From the NCBI RefSeq assembly GCF_000377565.1, contig NZ_KB898360.1, forward strand, positions 124,001 through 188,000: 64,000 bases of DNA. The letters are read 5' to 3'. Source of the DNA: Rhizobium sp. 2MFCol3.1. Its GTDB lineage: Bacteria; Pseudomonadota; Alphaproteobacteria; Rhizobiales; Rhizobiaceae. Below, piece by piece: positions 1-8,098 of the stretch. A program made the translations under genes and the position numbers. The notes under the pieces are model-generated. The model had not been told where the DNA came from and did not search any database. It saw only the letters and a list, made by a program, of their open reading frames with translations. Position 1 is the stretch's first letter. Every line of letters starts with the position of its first letter.

Positions 1-1511
1 TCTTTCAACTTTCTGTAAAGCGTCGATCGACCGATGCCCAGTTTGCGCGCAACCTGGCTCATTTGGCCACGATAGAACTTGAGCGCGAATCGGATCAGCT
101 CTTCTTCGACATCGGCTAGCTTGCGCACGTCGCCGGACGGATTGGTGCTCGAAATCGCGTTGTCGGGTGCATCGTTGATCCGCGCCGCGACATTGTCGGC
201 CACCGTCTGCGAGACACCGAACTCGGCTGCAGCGATCTCGCCGAGGCGAACATTGCTGCTGTTGTCGGCAACCAGCGCCAGATGATCGACCACGTCATAT
301 TCCGGAAGCTGTGCTGCGATCTGCGGGAAGTCGGCTTCCGTCAGCTCCGGGCCATTGGCCAGAACCACGGCGCGGAAGATCGCATTCTCGAGCTGGCGGA
401 TATTGCCCGGCCAATCGTAAGCGGTGAGGAGCGCCAGCGCGCCGGCATTGACCGTCATGCGGTTGCCGTTCTTCTGCTCGCTCGAGAAGCGTTCCGTGAA
501 CACCCGCACCAGATGCGGAATGTCTTCCTTGCGCTTGCGCAGCGCTGGGATGGTGATGGGGAACACGTTGAGGCGATAATAGAGATCCTCACGGAAGTGG
601 CCGTTCTTGACCTCTTCGATCAGATCCTTGTTGGTCGCCGAGATCAGGCGGACGTTGACCTTGTGCGCGGTGCGCGCGCCGACGGTCTCGATCTCGCCCT
701 GCTGCACGGCGCGCAACAGCTTGACCTGCACGTCGAGCGGCAGGTCGCCAATCTCGTCGAGGAAGATGGTGCCGCCATCGGCTTCCATGAACTTGCCGAC
801 ATGCCGTTCCGTGGCGCCGGTAAAGGCCCCCTTCTCATGGCCGAAGAGAATGCTCTCAACCAGATTGTGCGGAATGGCGCCACAGTTGACGGTGACGAAA
901 GGCTTGCCGGAACGGTCGCTGCCGGACTGGATGGCGCGGGCCACCAGCTCCTTGCCGACGCCGGATTCACCTTCGAGCACGACGGGAATGTTGGATTGCG
1001 CGGCGCGCTGGGCGAGATCCAGCACGCGGATCATCGCCGGGCTTGCCGACACGATATCGTCGAAGCCGACGGCACCGGAGCGCGAACGGCGTCCGGCGCG
1101 TGCCTTGACCTCGCGTTGATCGAGCTTCAGAGCATTGGCGATCGAATTGGAAATCCGCTCCGGCGAGACGGGCTTGACGACGAAATCGAAGGCGCCGGCG
1201 CGCATCGCCTGCACCACGGTCTCGATCCCACCCTGCCCGGTCTGGACGATCACAGGAATTTGCGTACCGAAGGCATGGATCGCCTCGAGAAACTCGAGGC
1301 CCGTCATCTCGGGCATCATCAGGTCGAGAACGATGACGTTGTAGAGGCCGCCGGCCCTCTTCACCATCTCAAGACCGATCCGGCCATTCTCTGCCTGGTG
1401 GACGACGTGTCCGTGACGCTCGATGGCGTTCTTCAGCAGTCTGCGCTGTACTGGATCGTCTTCGACGACAAGTATCTGCGCTGCACCCTTGTGCTCGTTG
1501 TAACCGGTCAT
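1..1511 (-). CDS. Sigma-54-dependent response regulator, TacA/NtrC type (C-terminus cut by window edge)
   Basis: The reading frame begins at the ATG at 1511 and stays open to base 1, so about 503 residues are visible and the stop lies outside. Domain order is receiver (VVEDD near residue 16, phosphoacceptor Asp63 in VLDLMMPEM), AAA+ ATPase (Walker A GESGVGKE and the sigma-54 contact motif GAFTGA), and a C-terminal Fis-type helix-turn-helix (VARKLGIGRSTLYRKLK) that is nearly complete at the edge. The family activates RNA polymerase holding sigma-54 after phosphorylation by a partner histidine kinase; no kinase gene is visible here. Being next to an oligoendopeptidase F gene fits TacA-type regulators of rhizobia, but that name is an inference. 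The target genes cannot be read from the sequence. Confidence 0.9.
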   Translation of the reverse strand, partial: MTGYNEHKGAAQILVVEDDPVQRRLLKNAIERHGHVVHQAENGRIGLEMVKRAGGLYNVIVLDLMMPEMTGLEFLEAIHAFGTQIPVIVQTGQGGIETVVQAMRAGAFDFVVKPVSPERISNSIANALKLDQREVKARAGRRSRSGAVGFDDIVSASPAMIRVLDLAQRAAQSNIPVVLEGESGVGKELVARAIQSGSDRSGKPFVTVNCGAIPHNLVESILFGHEKGAFTGATERHVGKFMEADGGTIFLDEIGDLPLDVQVKLLRAVQQGEIETVGARTAHKVNVRLISATNKDLIEEVKNGHFREDLYYRLNVFPITIPALRKRKEDIPHLVRVFTERFSSEQKNGNRMTVNAGALALLTAYDWPGNIRQLENAIFRAVVLANGPELTEADFPQIAAQLPEYDVVDHLALVADNSSNVRLGEIAAAEFGVSQTVADNVAARINDAPDNAISSTNPSGDVRKLADVEEELIRFALKFYRGQMSQVARKLGIGRSTLYRKLK

Positions 1512-1720
1512 TGCTGCCTCACTTCATGCGAAACCTTGAATGGCAATGTCGCAGAAAGGCTTGAACATCCAGTTTTGAGAAATAATCGCATTTTAACGTT
1601 TGTGACGAAGGCGGATTCGCCTCGAAACGACGCTCCTGCGCGACGAAAAGCCCCTTGATGCCAAGGCTTTGGGCGCTTAGACAGTCAGACCTGTCGTAAA
1701 ATAGGAAGAGGATCCCGCTC

Positions 1721-3574
1721 ATGAAAAACCCGCTCTTCGGCGCCGAATACAACTTTTCGGTAAGCAATGCCGGTTCCGCGAAGGCGATCGAACTCGGCGA
1801 CCTCCCGACCTGGAAGCTTCAGGACCTCTATCCTTCCGCCACCTCCGACGCCTTCAAGGCCGACATGGCGAAGGCAGAAAAGGACTCTCTTGCCTTCGAA
1901 GCCAAGTGGAAGGGCAAGCTCTCGGACGCCGCGACGAAGAAGGGCGCAGACGGCATCGGCCAGGCGCTGAAGGAATATGAAGCGCTCGACGACATCATCG
2001 GCCGCCTCGGCTCGTTCGCCGGCCTCACCTATTTCTCCGACACGTCGAGCCCGGCCAACGGCAAGCTCTATGGCGACGTGCAGGCGAAGATCACCGATTT
2101 TTCCGGCCACCTGCTGTTCTTCACGCTTGAGCTCAACCGCATCGACGACGCCGTGATCGACGCCTGCATGGCCAACGACCCCGATGCCGGCCACTACCGC
2201 CCCTGGCTCGTCGACCTGCGCAAGGACAAGCCCTACCAGCTCGACGACAAGCTGGAGCAGCTCTTCCTCGAGAAGTCGATGACCTCGGCCGCCGCCTTCA
2301 ACCGCCTGTTCGACGAGACCATGGCCGAACTGCGCTTCGAGGTGGATGGCGAGATGCTGTCGATCGAAGTGACGCTGAACATGCTGCAGGACCGCGACCC
2401 TGAAGTGCGCCGCAAGGGCGCCATGGCGCTCGCCAAGACCTTCAAGGACAATCTGCGCATCTTCACGCTGATCACCAACACGCTAGCCAAGGACAAGGAC
2501 ATTTCCGACCGCTGGCGCGGCTTCGAGGACATCGCCGATTCAAGACACCTCGCCAACCGCGTCGAGCGCGAGGTGGTCGATGCGCTGGCAGCCGCCGTCC
2601 GCGACGCCTATCCGCGCCTGTCTCACCGCTACTATACGATGAAGGCAAAGTGGCTCGGAATGGACCAGATGGAGTTCTGGGACCGCAACGCGCCGCTGCC
2701 GGAAACCTCCAACGCCGTCATTTCCTGGACCGAGGCCAAGGACACCGTTCTCTCAGCCTACGGCAATTTCGCCCCCGAGATGGCCGCGATCGCCAAGCGC
2801 TTCTTCGATGAGGAATGGATCGACGCGCCGGTTCGCCCCGGCAAGGCGCCGGGCGCCTTCGCGCATCCGACCGTTCCCTCCGCCCACCCCTATGTGCTCG
2901 TCAACTATCTCGGCAAGCCGCGCGACGTGATGACGCTCGCCCATGAACTTGGCCACGGCGTGCACCAGGTGCTGGCCGGCGGCCAGGGCGCGCTGATGTG
3001 CCAGACCCCGCTGACGCTTGCCGAAACCGCCTCCGTCTTCGGCGAAATGCTGACCTTCCGCGCCCTTCTCGACAAGACCAAAGACAAGCGCGAGCGCAAG
3101 GCGATGCTCGCCCAGAAGGTCGAGGACATGATCAACACGGTCGTGCGCCAGATCGCCTTCTACGAATTCGAGCGCAAGGTTCACACCGCCCGCAAGGACG
3201 GCGAGCTGACGGCCGAGCAGATCGGCGAATTGTGGCTGTCCGTCCAGGCCGAAAGCCTCGGTCCGGCGATCAAGATCTCGGAGGGCTACGAGACCTACTG
3301 GACCTACATCCCCCACTTCATCCACTCGCCCTTCTACGTCTACGCCTATGCCTTCGGCGACTGCCTGGTAAACTCGCTCTACGCCGTCTACCAGAAGGCG
3401 GATCAGGGTTTCCAGGACAAGTATTTCGAACTCCTCAAGGCCGGCGGCACCAAGCATCACTCCGAACTCCTCAAGCCCTTCGGCCTCGACGCCACCGATC
3501 CGTCGTTCTGGAGCAAGGGTTTGTCGATGATCGAGGGGCTGATCGACGAGCTAGAAGCGCTAGATAAGGGCTGA
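1721..3574 (+). CDS. pepF: Oligoendopeptidase F, M3 family zinc metallopeptidase
   Basis: A 617-residue cytoplasmic peptidase. The zinc motif HELGH lies at residues 408-412 (His408, Glu409, His412), with the third ligand expected in the following TLAETASVFGEM segment, as in M3B peptidases. The length matches the PepF clade (about 600). It should cleave short oligopeptides inside the cell. The start is the ATG at 1721, with the purine-rich AGGAAGAGG nine to ten bases upstream. It is transcribed away from the sigma-54 regulator and is followed by a RIME-like repeat rather than a simple terminator. Confidence 0.93.
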   Translation: MKNPLFGAEYNFSVSNAGSAKAIELGDLPTWKLQDLYPSATSDAFKADMAKAEKDSLAFEAKWKGKLSDAATKKGADGIGQALKEYEALDDIIGRLGSFAGLTYFSDTSSPANGKLYGDVQAKITDFSGHLLFFTLELNRIDDAVIDACMANDPDAGHYRPWLVDLRKDKPYQLDDKLEQLFLEKSMTSAAAFNRLFDETMAELRFEVDGEMLSIEVTLNMLQDRDPEVRRKGAMALAKTFKDNLRIFTLITNTLAKDKDISDRWRGFEDIADSRHLANRVEREVVDALAAAVRDAYPRLSHRYYTMKAKWLGMDQMEFWDRNAPLPETSNAVISWTEAKDTVLSAYGNFAPEMAAIAKRFFDEEWIDAPVRPGKAPGAFAHPTVPSAHPYVLVNYLGKPRDVMTLAHELGHGVHQVLAGGQGALMCQTPLTLAETASVFGEMLTFRALLDKTKDKRERKAMLAQKVEDMINTVVRQIAFYEFERKVHTARKDGELTAEQIGELWLSVQAESLGPAIKISEGYETYWTYIPHFIHSPFYVYAYAFGDCLVNSLYAVYQKADQGFQDKYFELLKAGGTKHHSELLKPFGLDATDPSFWSKGLSMIEGLIDELEALDKG

Positions 3575-3647
3575 GGTGGATAGAAGCGCCAGTAGCGCGC
3601 TTCTCACGCCACGGAAACAAGAGAAGGGGCGTTACGCCGCCACAGGT

Positions 3648-3800
3648 CTCTTCTCCCCGACGGGGAGAAGTGCCGGAGCGTAGCGAGGCGATGAGGGGGG
3701 GGGGGAGCGCAAGCGACGCCTTGAGCGAATGCAAGAGGCAATTGCGCCCGTGCCCCCCTCATCCGCCTGCCGGCACCTTCTCCCCGTCGGGGAGAAGGGA
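3648..3800. repeat. RIME-like intergenic element, copy 1
   Basis: Two palindromes of the type CTTCTCCCCGNCGGGGAGAAG stand at about 3650-3670 and 3776-3798, in opposite orientation. Each is flanked inward by a TGCCGG-(N)-GATGAGGGG or complementary block, so the whole element can also fold as one long hairpin. The layout matches the Rhizobium-specific intergenic mosaic elements, and related copies occur at 13474-13602 and 58558-58671. A run of 11 G residues (3695-3705) sits inside. It fills the gap between pepF and pabB. Confidence 0.8.
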
Positions 3801-3838
3801 GGTCGTCGCACCGCCCCGCTTCATAAACAGGACCCAGC

Positions 3839-5011
3839 ATGAACGGGCGCGCCCCCCACATCCTCTTCCGCGACGACACATCCGGCCAGGTCATGCTCTT
3901 CGCCGACCCGGCCGAGATCATCGTCGCCCACACCCGCGCCGAGGTCTTTACCGGCCTCGCCCGCATGGAGGAGGCCAGAAGGGCGGGCAAGTGGCTCGCC
4001 GGCTACATCGCATACGAAGCCGGTCACCTCTTCGAGGACAAGCTCGCCGGTTTCGCCATCGAGAACCGCACGACCCCGCTCCTCTGCTTCGGCATCTTCG
4101 ACCACCCGCAATCGGACGACCACCCTCTCGCCCAACCAACGCAACGCCTCGAAAACGAAGAGTTCCTGACGGCGCCGAAAGCCGGATGGGACTTTACCAC
4201 CTACAAGAACCGCTTCGACCGCCTGCACCACCACCTCATGCAGGGCGACTGCTACCAGGCCAATCTCACCATGCCGATTACGGCCCGCTGGTCCGGCGAT
4301 ATCAGCGCCGCCTTCTGGTCGCTCATCGAGCGCCAGCCGGTGAAATACGGCGCGCTGGTTGATCTCGGCGGCCCGGTCATCCTGTCGCGCTCGCCCGAAC
4401 TCTTCTTCCGCGCCGACGAGGAAGGCTGGATCGAGACGCATCCGATGAAGGGCACGGCAAGGCGCGGCAGAACCCCCGCCGAGGACGAGGCGATCAAGCA
4501 AGCCATGCTCGCCGATATCAAGACGCAGGCCGAAAACCGCATGATCGTCGACCTCTTGCGCAACGATATCTCGCGCATCACTGAGGTCGGCACGCTCGAT
4601 GTCCCGAAACTCTTCGACATCGAGACTTATCCGACCGTGCACCAGATGGTGAGCCACGTGCAGGCAAAGCTCCTGCCCAACCTCGAAATCCGCGACATCC
4701 TCGCCGCCCTCTTCCCCTGCGGCTCGATAACCGGCGCACCGAAGATCAGCGCCATGACCATCCTGCACGAGCTGGAAGACGGCCCGCGCGACGTCTATTG
4801 CGGCGCCATCGGCATGATCGCGCCCTCGGGCGCCATGCGCTTCTCCGTCGCCATCCGCACGCTCACCCTCTTCGACGACGGCCGCGCCGTCTTCAATGTC
4901 GGCGGCGGCATCGTCATCGATTCCACCGCTGAAGCCGAATACGAGGAGTGCCTCCTGAAGGCCCGCTTCGCCATCGGCGACCAGCCGATCGCAGGAACGG
5001 GGAGCCTTTGA
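3839..5011 (+). CDS. pabB: Aminodeoxychorismate synthase component I
   Basis: A 390-residue chorismate-binding enzyme that uses glutamine-derived ammonia to turn chorismate into 4-amino-4-deoxychorismate for folate synthesis. Family motifs visible are SPELFFR, the KGTARRG loop, ENRMIVDLLRND, and the CGSITGAPK block near the chorismate site, in the correct order. It is shorter than E. coli PabB because the N-terminal lobe is reduced, as is common in rhizobia. The glutaminase partner PabA is not in the window. The downstream aminotransferase-fold gene starts within a few bases of its stop, so the two are very likely co-transcribed. Confidence 0.92.
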   Translation: MNGRAPHILFRDDTSGQVMLFADPAEIIVAHTRAEVFTGLARMEEARRAGKWLAGYIAYEAGHLFEDKLAGFAIENRTTPLLCFGIFDHPQSDDHPLAQPTQRLENEEFLTAPKAGWDFTTYKNRFDRLHHHLMQGDCYQANLTMPITARWSGDISAAFWSLIERQPVKYGALVDLGGPVILSRSPELFFRADEEGWIETHPMKGTARRGRTPAEDEAIKQAMLADIKTQAENRMIVDLLRNDISRITEVGTLDVPKLFDIETYPTVHQMVSHVQAKLLPNLEIRDILAALFPCGSITGAPKISAMTILHELEDGPRDVYCGAIGMIAPSGAMRFSVAIRTLTLFDDGRAVFNVGGGIVIDSTAEAEYEECLLKARFAIGDQPIAGTGSL

Positions 5012-5013
5012 CC

Positions 5014-5640
5014 GTGGCCGACTTCTCGCTGATCGAAACCTTGCGCTACGAGCCGGAAATCGGCTTCATCCGCCTGCGCCTGCATCTCGCCCGCCTCACC
5101 CGCTCCGCCCGCCGCATCGGCTTTCCGCAGCCGGCGGATGCGCTCGAACGATTGCAGCAAGCCGTCGCCGGCGCCACCACGCCCCAACGCGTCCGGCTGA
5201 CCTTCGATGAGAACGCGACTATCGAGGTCACATCAGCCCCCTTCACGCCGCTCGCGCCCGAGACCACCTGGACCATCCGCATCGCCGACCAGCGGCTGGA
5301 CTCCGCCGACAAACTGCTCCGCATCAAGACCACGCGCCGCGCGGTCTACGAGGCCGCGCGCGCCGAATACACGATTGATGAAGCTGACGAAGTGCTGATA
5401 CTTAACGAGCGCGACGAGGCCTGCGAGGGCACGATCACCTCGATCTTCCTCGACGACGGCTCGGGCATGCTGCGCACGCCGCCGATCTCCTGCGGCCTGC
5501 TCGCGGGCGTCCTGCGCACGGAACTGATCTGCCAGCGCAAGGCCCGCGTCGGCCGCATCACGCGCGATGATCTGATGACGGGAAAACTCTACGTCGGCAA
5601 TTCGCTGCGCGGGCTGATCCCGGCAACGCTCATTGACTAG
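5014..5640 (+). CDS. pabC: Aminodeoxychorismate lyase-like, class IV aminotransferase fold
   Basis: About 208 residues, class IV PLP enzyme. A lysine lies in LLRIKTTRR, and the C-terminal half has EGTITSIF and the LLAGVLR/LYVGNSLRGL segments typical of PabC/branched-chain aminotransferases. It should release p-aminobenzoate from aminodeoxychorismate made by PabB. There is no convincing ATG. A GTG at 5014 gives MADFSLIETLR and sits after GGGGAG; a TTG at 5008 overlaps the pabB stop as TTGA and is the alternative. The stop overlaps the convergent GGDEF gene by four bases. Confidence 0.85.
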   Translation: MADFSLIETLRYEPEIGFIRLRLHLARLTRSARRIGFPQPADALERLQQAVAGATTPQRVRLTFDENATIEVTSAPFTPLAPETTWTIRIADQRLDSADKLLRIKTTRRAVYEAARAEYTIDEADEVLILNERDEACEGTITSIFLDDGSGMLRTPPISCGLLAGVLRTELICQRKARVGRITRDDLMTGKLYVGNSLRGLIPATLID

Positions 5641-6542
5641 GCCACGATCCGCAGCCGATCCCGCCCGCCCTGCTTGGCATGGTAGAGCGCCTCGTCGGCG
5701 CGCGCATAGAGCTCGCGCGCCGTATCGCCCGGATGCAGCTCCGCAAGCCCGGCCGAGCAGGTGTAGGAGAAACTCGGCGCATTCTGGATCGGCCGGGCGC
5801 CGCGCACCATGGTCAAGATCCGCTCGATGATCAGTTCGCCCTGCGCCAGGGTCGTATCCGGCAGGATGAGCATGAACTCCTCGCCGCCGATCCGCCCGAA
5901 ACTGTCGCGCCGGCGCACGAGGGGATGCACCCGCCGGGCGAAATCGACCAGCACGTCGTCGCCCGTCTGATGCCCGTAGAGATCGTTGATGCGCTTGAAG
6001 AAATCGAGATCGATGATGCAGATGCAGCCACCCACCGGTCGCGGCGCGGCATGCCCGTTGGCAAGGCTGTCGAGCGCCGCCATCATGAAGCGGCGGTTGG
6101 AGACGCTGGTGAGTTCGTCGGTCTGCGATGCCTTCAGCGCGAAATCGCGATCCTGCCTGACATCCCGCTCGCTGGCCTTCAGATGCGTGATGTCGCTGGC
6201 GATGCAGAGCATCCAGCCGTCCTTCTGGACGGTCTCGGTCATCCACAGCCAGCGCCCGTCGACCACATCCGTCTCGAAGGCGCGAAACGGCAGCTTGCCG
6301 CGCCGCGATTGCGCCGAGACCAGCCAAGTCTCGAAATCGGAGGTCCGGATGATCGTGCCCTTGCCGCTGCGCGTATTGCGCCGCATCAGGTCCGCCCATA
6401 GCGGGCATTCCTCGGGGTCCAAGGCAAAGGTCGTGCGAAAGGCCGGGTTTGCATAGCGCAGACGATCGTCCTGATCATAAAGCGCGATCAGGACGGAACT
6501 GTCCTCCTGCAATTCCGCAAGCCGCTCCGATATCTGGTTCAT
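5637..6542 (-). CDS. PAS-GGDEF diguanylate cyclase
   Basis: A 301-residue soluble protein. The N-terminal 120 or so residues look like a PAS sensor (YANPAFR, then WLWMTETVQKDGW and ASDITHLK). A GGDEF domain follows with the active-site loop GGEEF at 219-223, so cyclic-di-GMP synthesis is expected. An RRRD motif (210-213) lies exactly five residues before it, matching the allosteric inhibitory I-site, so feedback inhibition is likely. No membrane segment or signal peptide is visible. It is convergent with pabC, with a four-base stop overlap. Confidence 0.92.
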   Translation of the reverse strand: MNQISERLAELQEDSSVLIALYDQDDRLRYANPAFRTTFALDPEECPLWADLMRRNTRSGKGTIIRTSDFETWLVSAQSRRGKLPFRAFETDVVDGRWLWMTETVQKDGWMLCIASDITHLKASERDVRQDRDFALKASQTDELTSVSNRRFMMAALDSLANGHAAPRPVGGCICIIDLDFFKRINDLYGHQTGDDVLVDFARRVHPLVRRRDSFGRIGGEEFMLILPDTTLAQGELIIERILTMVRGARPIQNAPSFSYTCSAGLAELHPGDTARELYARADEALYHAKQGGRDRLRIVA

Positions 6543-6707
6543 CCGATGGTTCCGGGGCGTGGATATAAGATGATTCGCAGTTTGACGCAGAAATCTGAAA
6601 AGAAGATGGATGGTTTCGACGCAATTGCACTATTCGGTTGTTCCGAAATACGACGCCTTGGTTCACGACGGCGATTGCCGCGCGGGAGGTTTTTAAGGGG
6701 GTAGGCG

Positions 6708-7079
6708 ATGAACAGCGAACTACGCGACCATATCCGTTTGCTCGAGGAGAGGTTGTTCGACCAGACGGTCCGCAACACGCGCAGCCTGCTTGAGACCCTG
6801 CTCTCACCGGATTTTCGCGAGATCGGCAGTTCCGGTCGCCTCTATCTTTATGAGGAGATCATCGCCGCTCTTTTGGAAGAGCCCAGCGATGGCACGACGC
6901 GCCAGCTGACCGATTTCGAAATTCAAACACTGGCATCCGACGTGGTTCTTGCCACCTATCGCTCGGAGCGCATCGTCCAGGGCGAGCCGCCCGTCCGGGC
7001 GCTCCGCAGCTCCATCTGGCGCCGTGGCACTGACGCCGCGTGGCGGATGGTCTTCCATCAGGGTACGCCGGAGCGCTAG
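6708..7079 (+). CDS. NTF2-like protein (SnoaL/DUF4440 type)
   Basis: A 123-residue protein with the cone-shaped NTF2 pattern: an N-terminal helix with a LLSPDFREIGSSGRLY block, a central TRQLTDFEIQTL strand, and a closing SSIWRRG...WRMVFHQGTP strand pair. The last pattern (W-R-hydrophobic-V-F-H-Q-G-T-P) is typical of DUF4440 members. The biochemical role of such small proteins is mostly unknown. The DUF3445 gene begins 9 bases after the stop, suggesting an operon. The ATG at 6708 follows the SD-like GGGGGTAGGCG. Confidence 0.8.
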   Translation: MNSELRDHIRLLEERLFDQTVRNTRSLLETLLSPDFREIGSSGRLYLYEEIIAALLEEPSDGTTRQLTDFEIQTLASDVVLATYRSERIVQGEPPVRALRSSIWRRGTDAAWRMVFHQGTPER

Positions 7080-7088
7080 AGTTCATCC

Positions 7089-7961
7089 ATGACGCCACCG
7101 ACCTACACACCCTATGACGGCTCGGCCAAGCCCTTCACAATCGGCCTGATGCCGCTCGATCCCGACCGCTGGATCGAGCCGGATACCGATTGGGCCCGCT
7201 ATGTCGGCGAAAAGCGTGCTCTGGTCGAATGCAGTCGCGACGACGTCTTCGTCGCCGAAGCCGACACATTGGATGCGCAACAGGAAGCCCTCGACCTGCT
7301 GCGACAACATCTGCGCGAACAACATCCCAATCTCTGTCCTGAAGCTCCAGACACTGGCAGCGACCTCCCGCCGCTGCTCCGCGCCGGCCTGATGGTCCAG
7401 GACGATCTCGTCATCATGCGCCGCAAGCAGGATGGCTGGCATCTCGTGGCCGGCTTCGTCGCCTTCCCTTCCTCGTGGTCGTTGCGCGAAAAATTCGGGC
7501 GGCCGATGCATGCGATCCATGCGGATGTGCCGGGCTTCGGCGAGGGCACGCGCAACGCCACCCTCATCCACCGCATCTTCGACAATCTTCAGGTTTCTCA
7601 GCCGGTCGAGCGACTGAACTGGTCGGTCAACACCTCGAGCGCCCTCTTCCTGCCGCTCTCCAAGCACCGCCGCCCGCCGCAGGCGGAGCCGTTTACGCTC
7701 GCCGATCGCTTCGCCCGCGTCGAGCGCCAGACGCTGCGCAAGCTGCCTCGCTCGGGCGATATCCTCTTCACGATCCGCGTCTACATCGATCCCATCTCCG
7801 CTATTGCCCATCACCCGCAGGCGCAAAGCCTGGCGCTAAGCTTCGCAGCCCAGCTCGAAAGCCTCGACGAGCACCAGGCGGCCTACAAGGGACTGAGCCT
7901 GCAGAAGCGGGAACTGGCGGCGAAATTGCACGCGTTTGCAAGCAGCGATCGCTTCACCTGA
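7089..7961 (+). CDS. DUF3445 / heme-dependent oxidative N-demethylase alpha-like protein
   Basis: A 290-residue protein of the DUF3445 family, recognised by PYDGSAKPFTIGLMPLD at the N-terminus, QDDLVIMRRK, and the conserved core GFVAFPSSWSLREKFG with MHAIHADVPGF. Characterised relatives are subunits of a heme-dependent oxidative N-demethylase acting on methylated amines, but most members have no assigned substrate. There is no transporter or demethylase subunit beside it, so the substrate cannot be inferred. It is probably co-transcribed with the preceding NTF2-like gene. Confidence 0.82.
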   Translation: MTPPTYTPYDGSAKPFTIGLMPLDPDRWIEPDTDWARYVGEKRALVECSRDDVFVAEADTLDAQQEALDLLRQHLREQHPNLCPEAPDTGSDLPPLLRAGLMVQDDLVIMRRKQDGWHLVAGFVAFPSSWSLREKFGRPMHAIHADVPGFGEGTRNATLIHRIFDNLQVSQPVERLNWSVNTSSALFLPLSKHRRPPQAEPFTLADRFARVERQTLRKLPRSGDILFTIRVYIDPISAIAHHPQAQSLALSFAAQLESLDEHQAAYKGLSLQKRELAAKLHAFASSDRFT

Positions 7962-8032
7962 TATTTACATTCCCGGCCGGAACGCTCTTTATTGTGACGT
8001 GATTTTGTGATTAGAGCCGGTCACCTAGCGGT

Positions 8033-8050
8033 ATTTGAACGATTTCAAAT
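8033..8050. promoter_or_regulatory. Palindrome in the hss leader
   Basis: ATTTGAA-CGAT-TTCAAAT is a perfect 7-base inverted repeat with a 4-base spacer, 49 bases before the homospermidine synthase start. It could be an operator or a short RNA hairpin in the leader. No known regulator is assigned. Confidence 0.35.
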
Positions 8051-8098
8051 GAATTCTTAGAGGCCTCTCGCCTTCGTCGCCTTCCACAGGAGAAAAGA

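Noticed and set aside
282..1658. Long plus-strand open frame over the sigma-54 regulator
   Set aside because: It is the antisense shadow of the regulator, whose own frame shows all expected domains.
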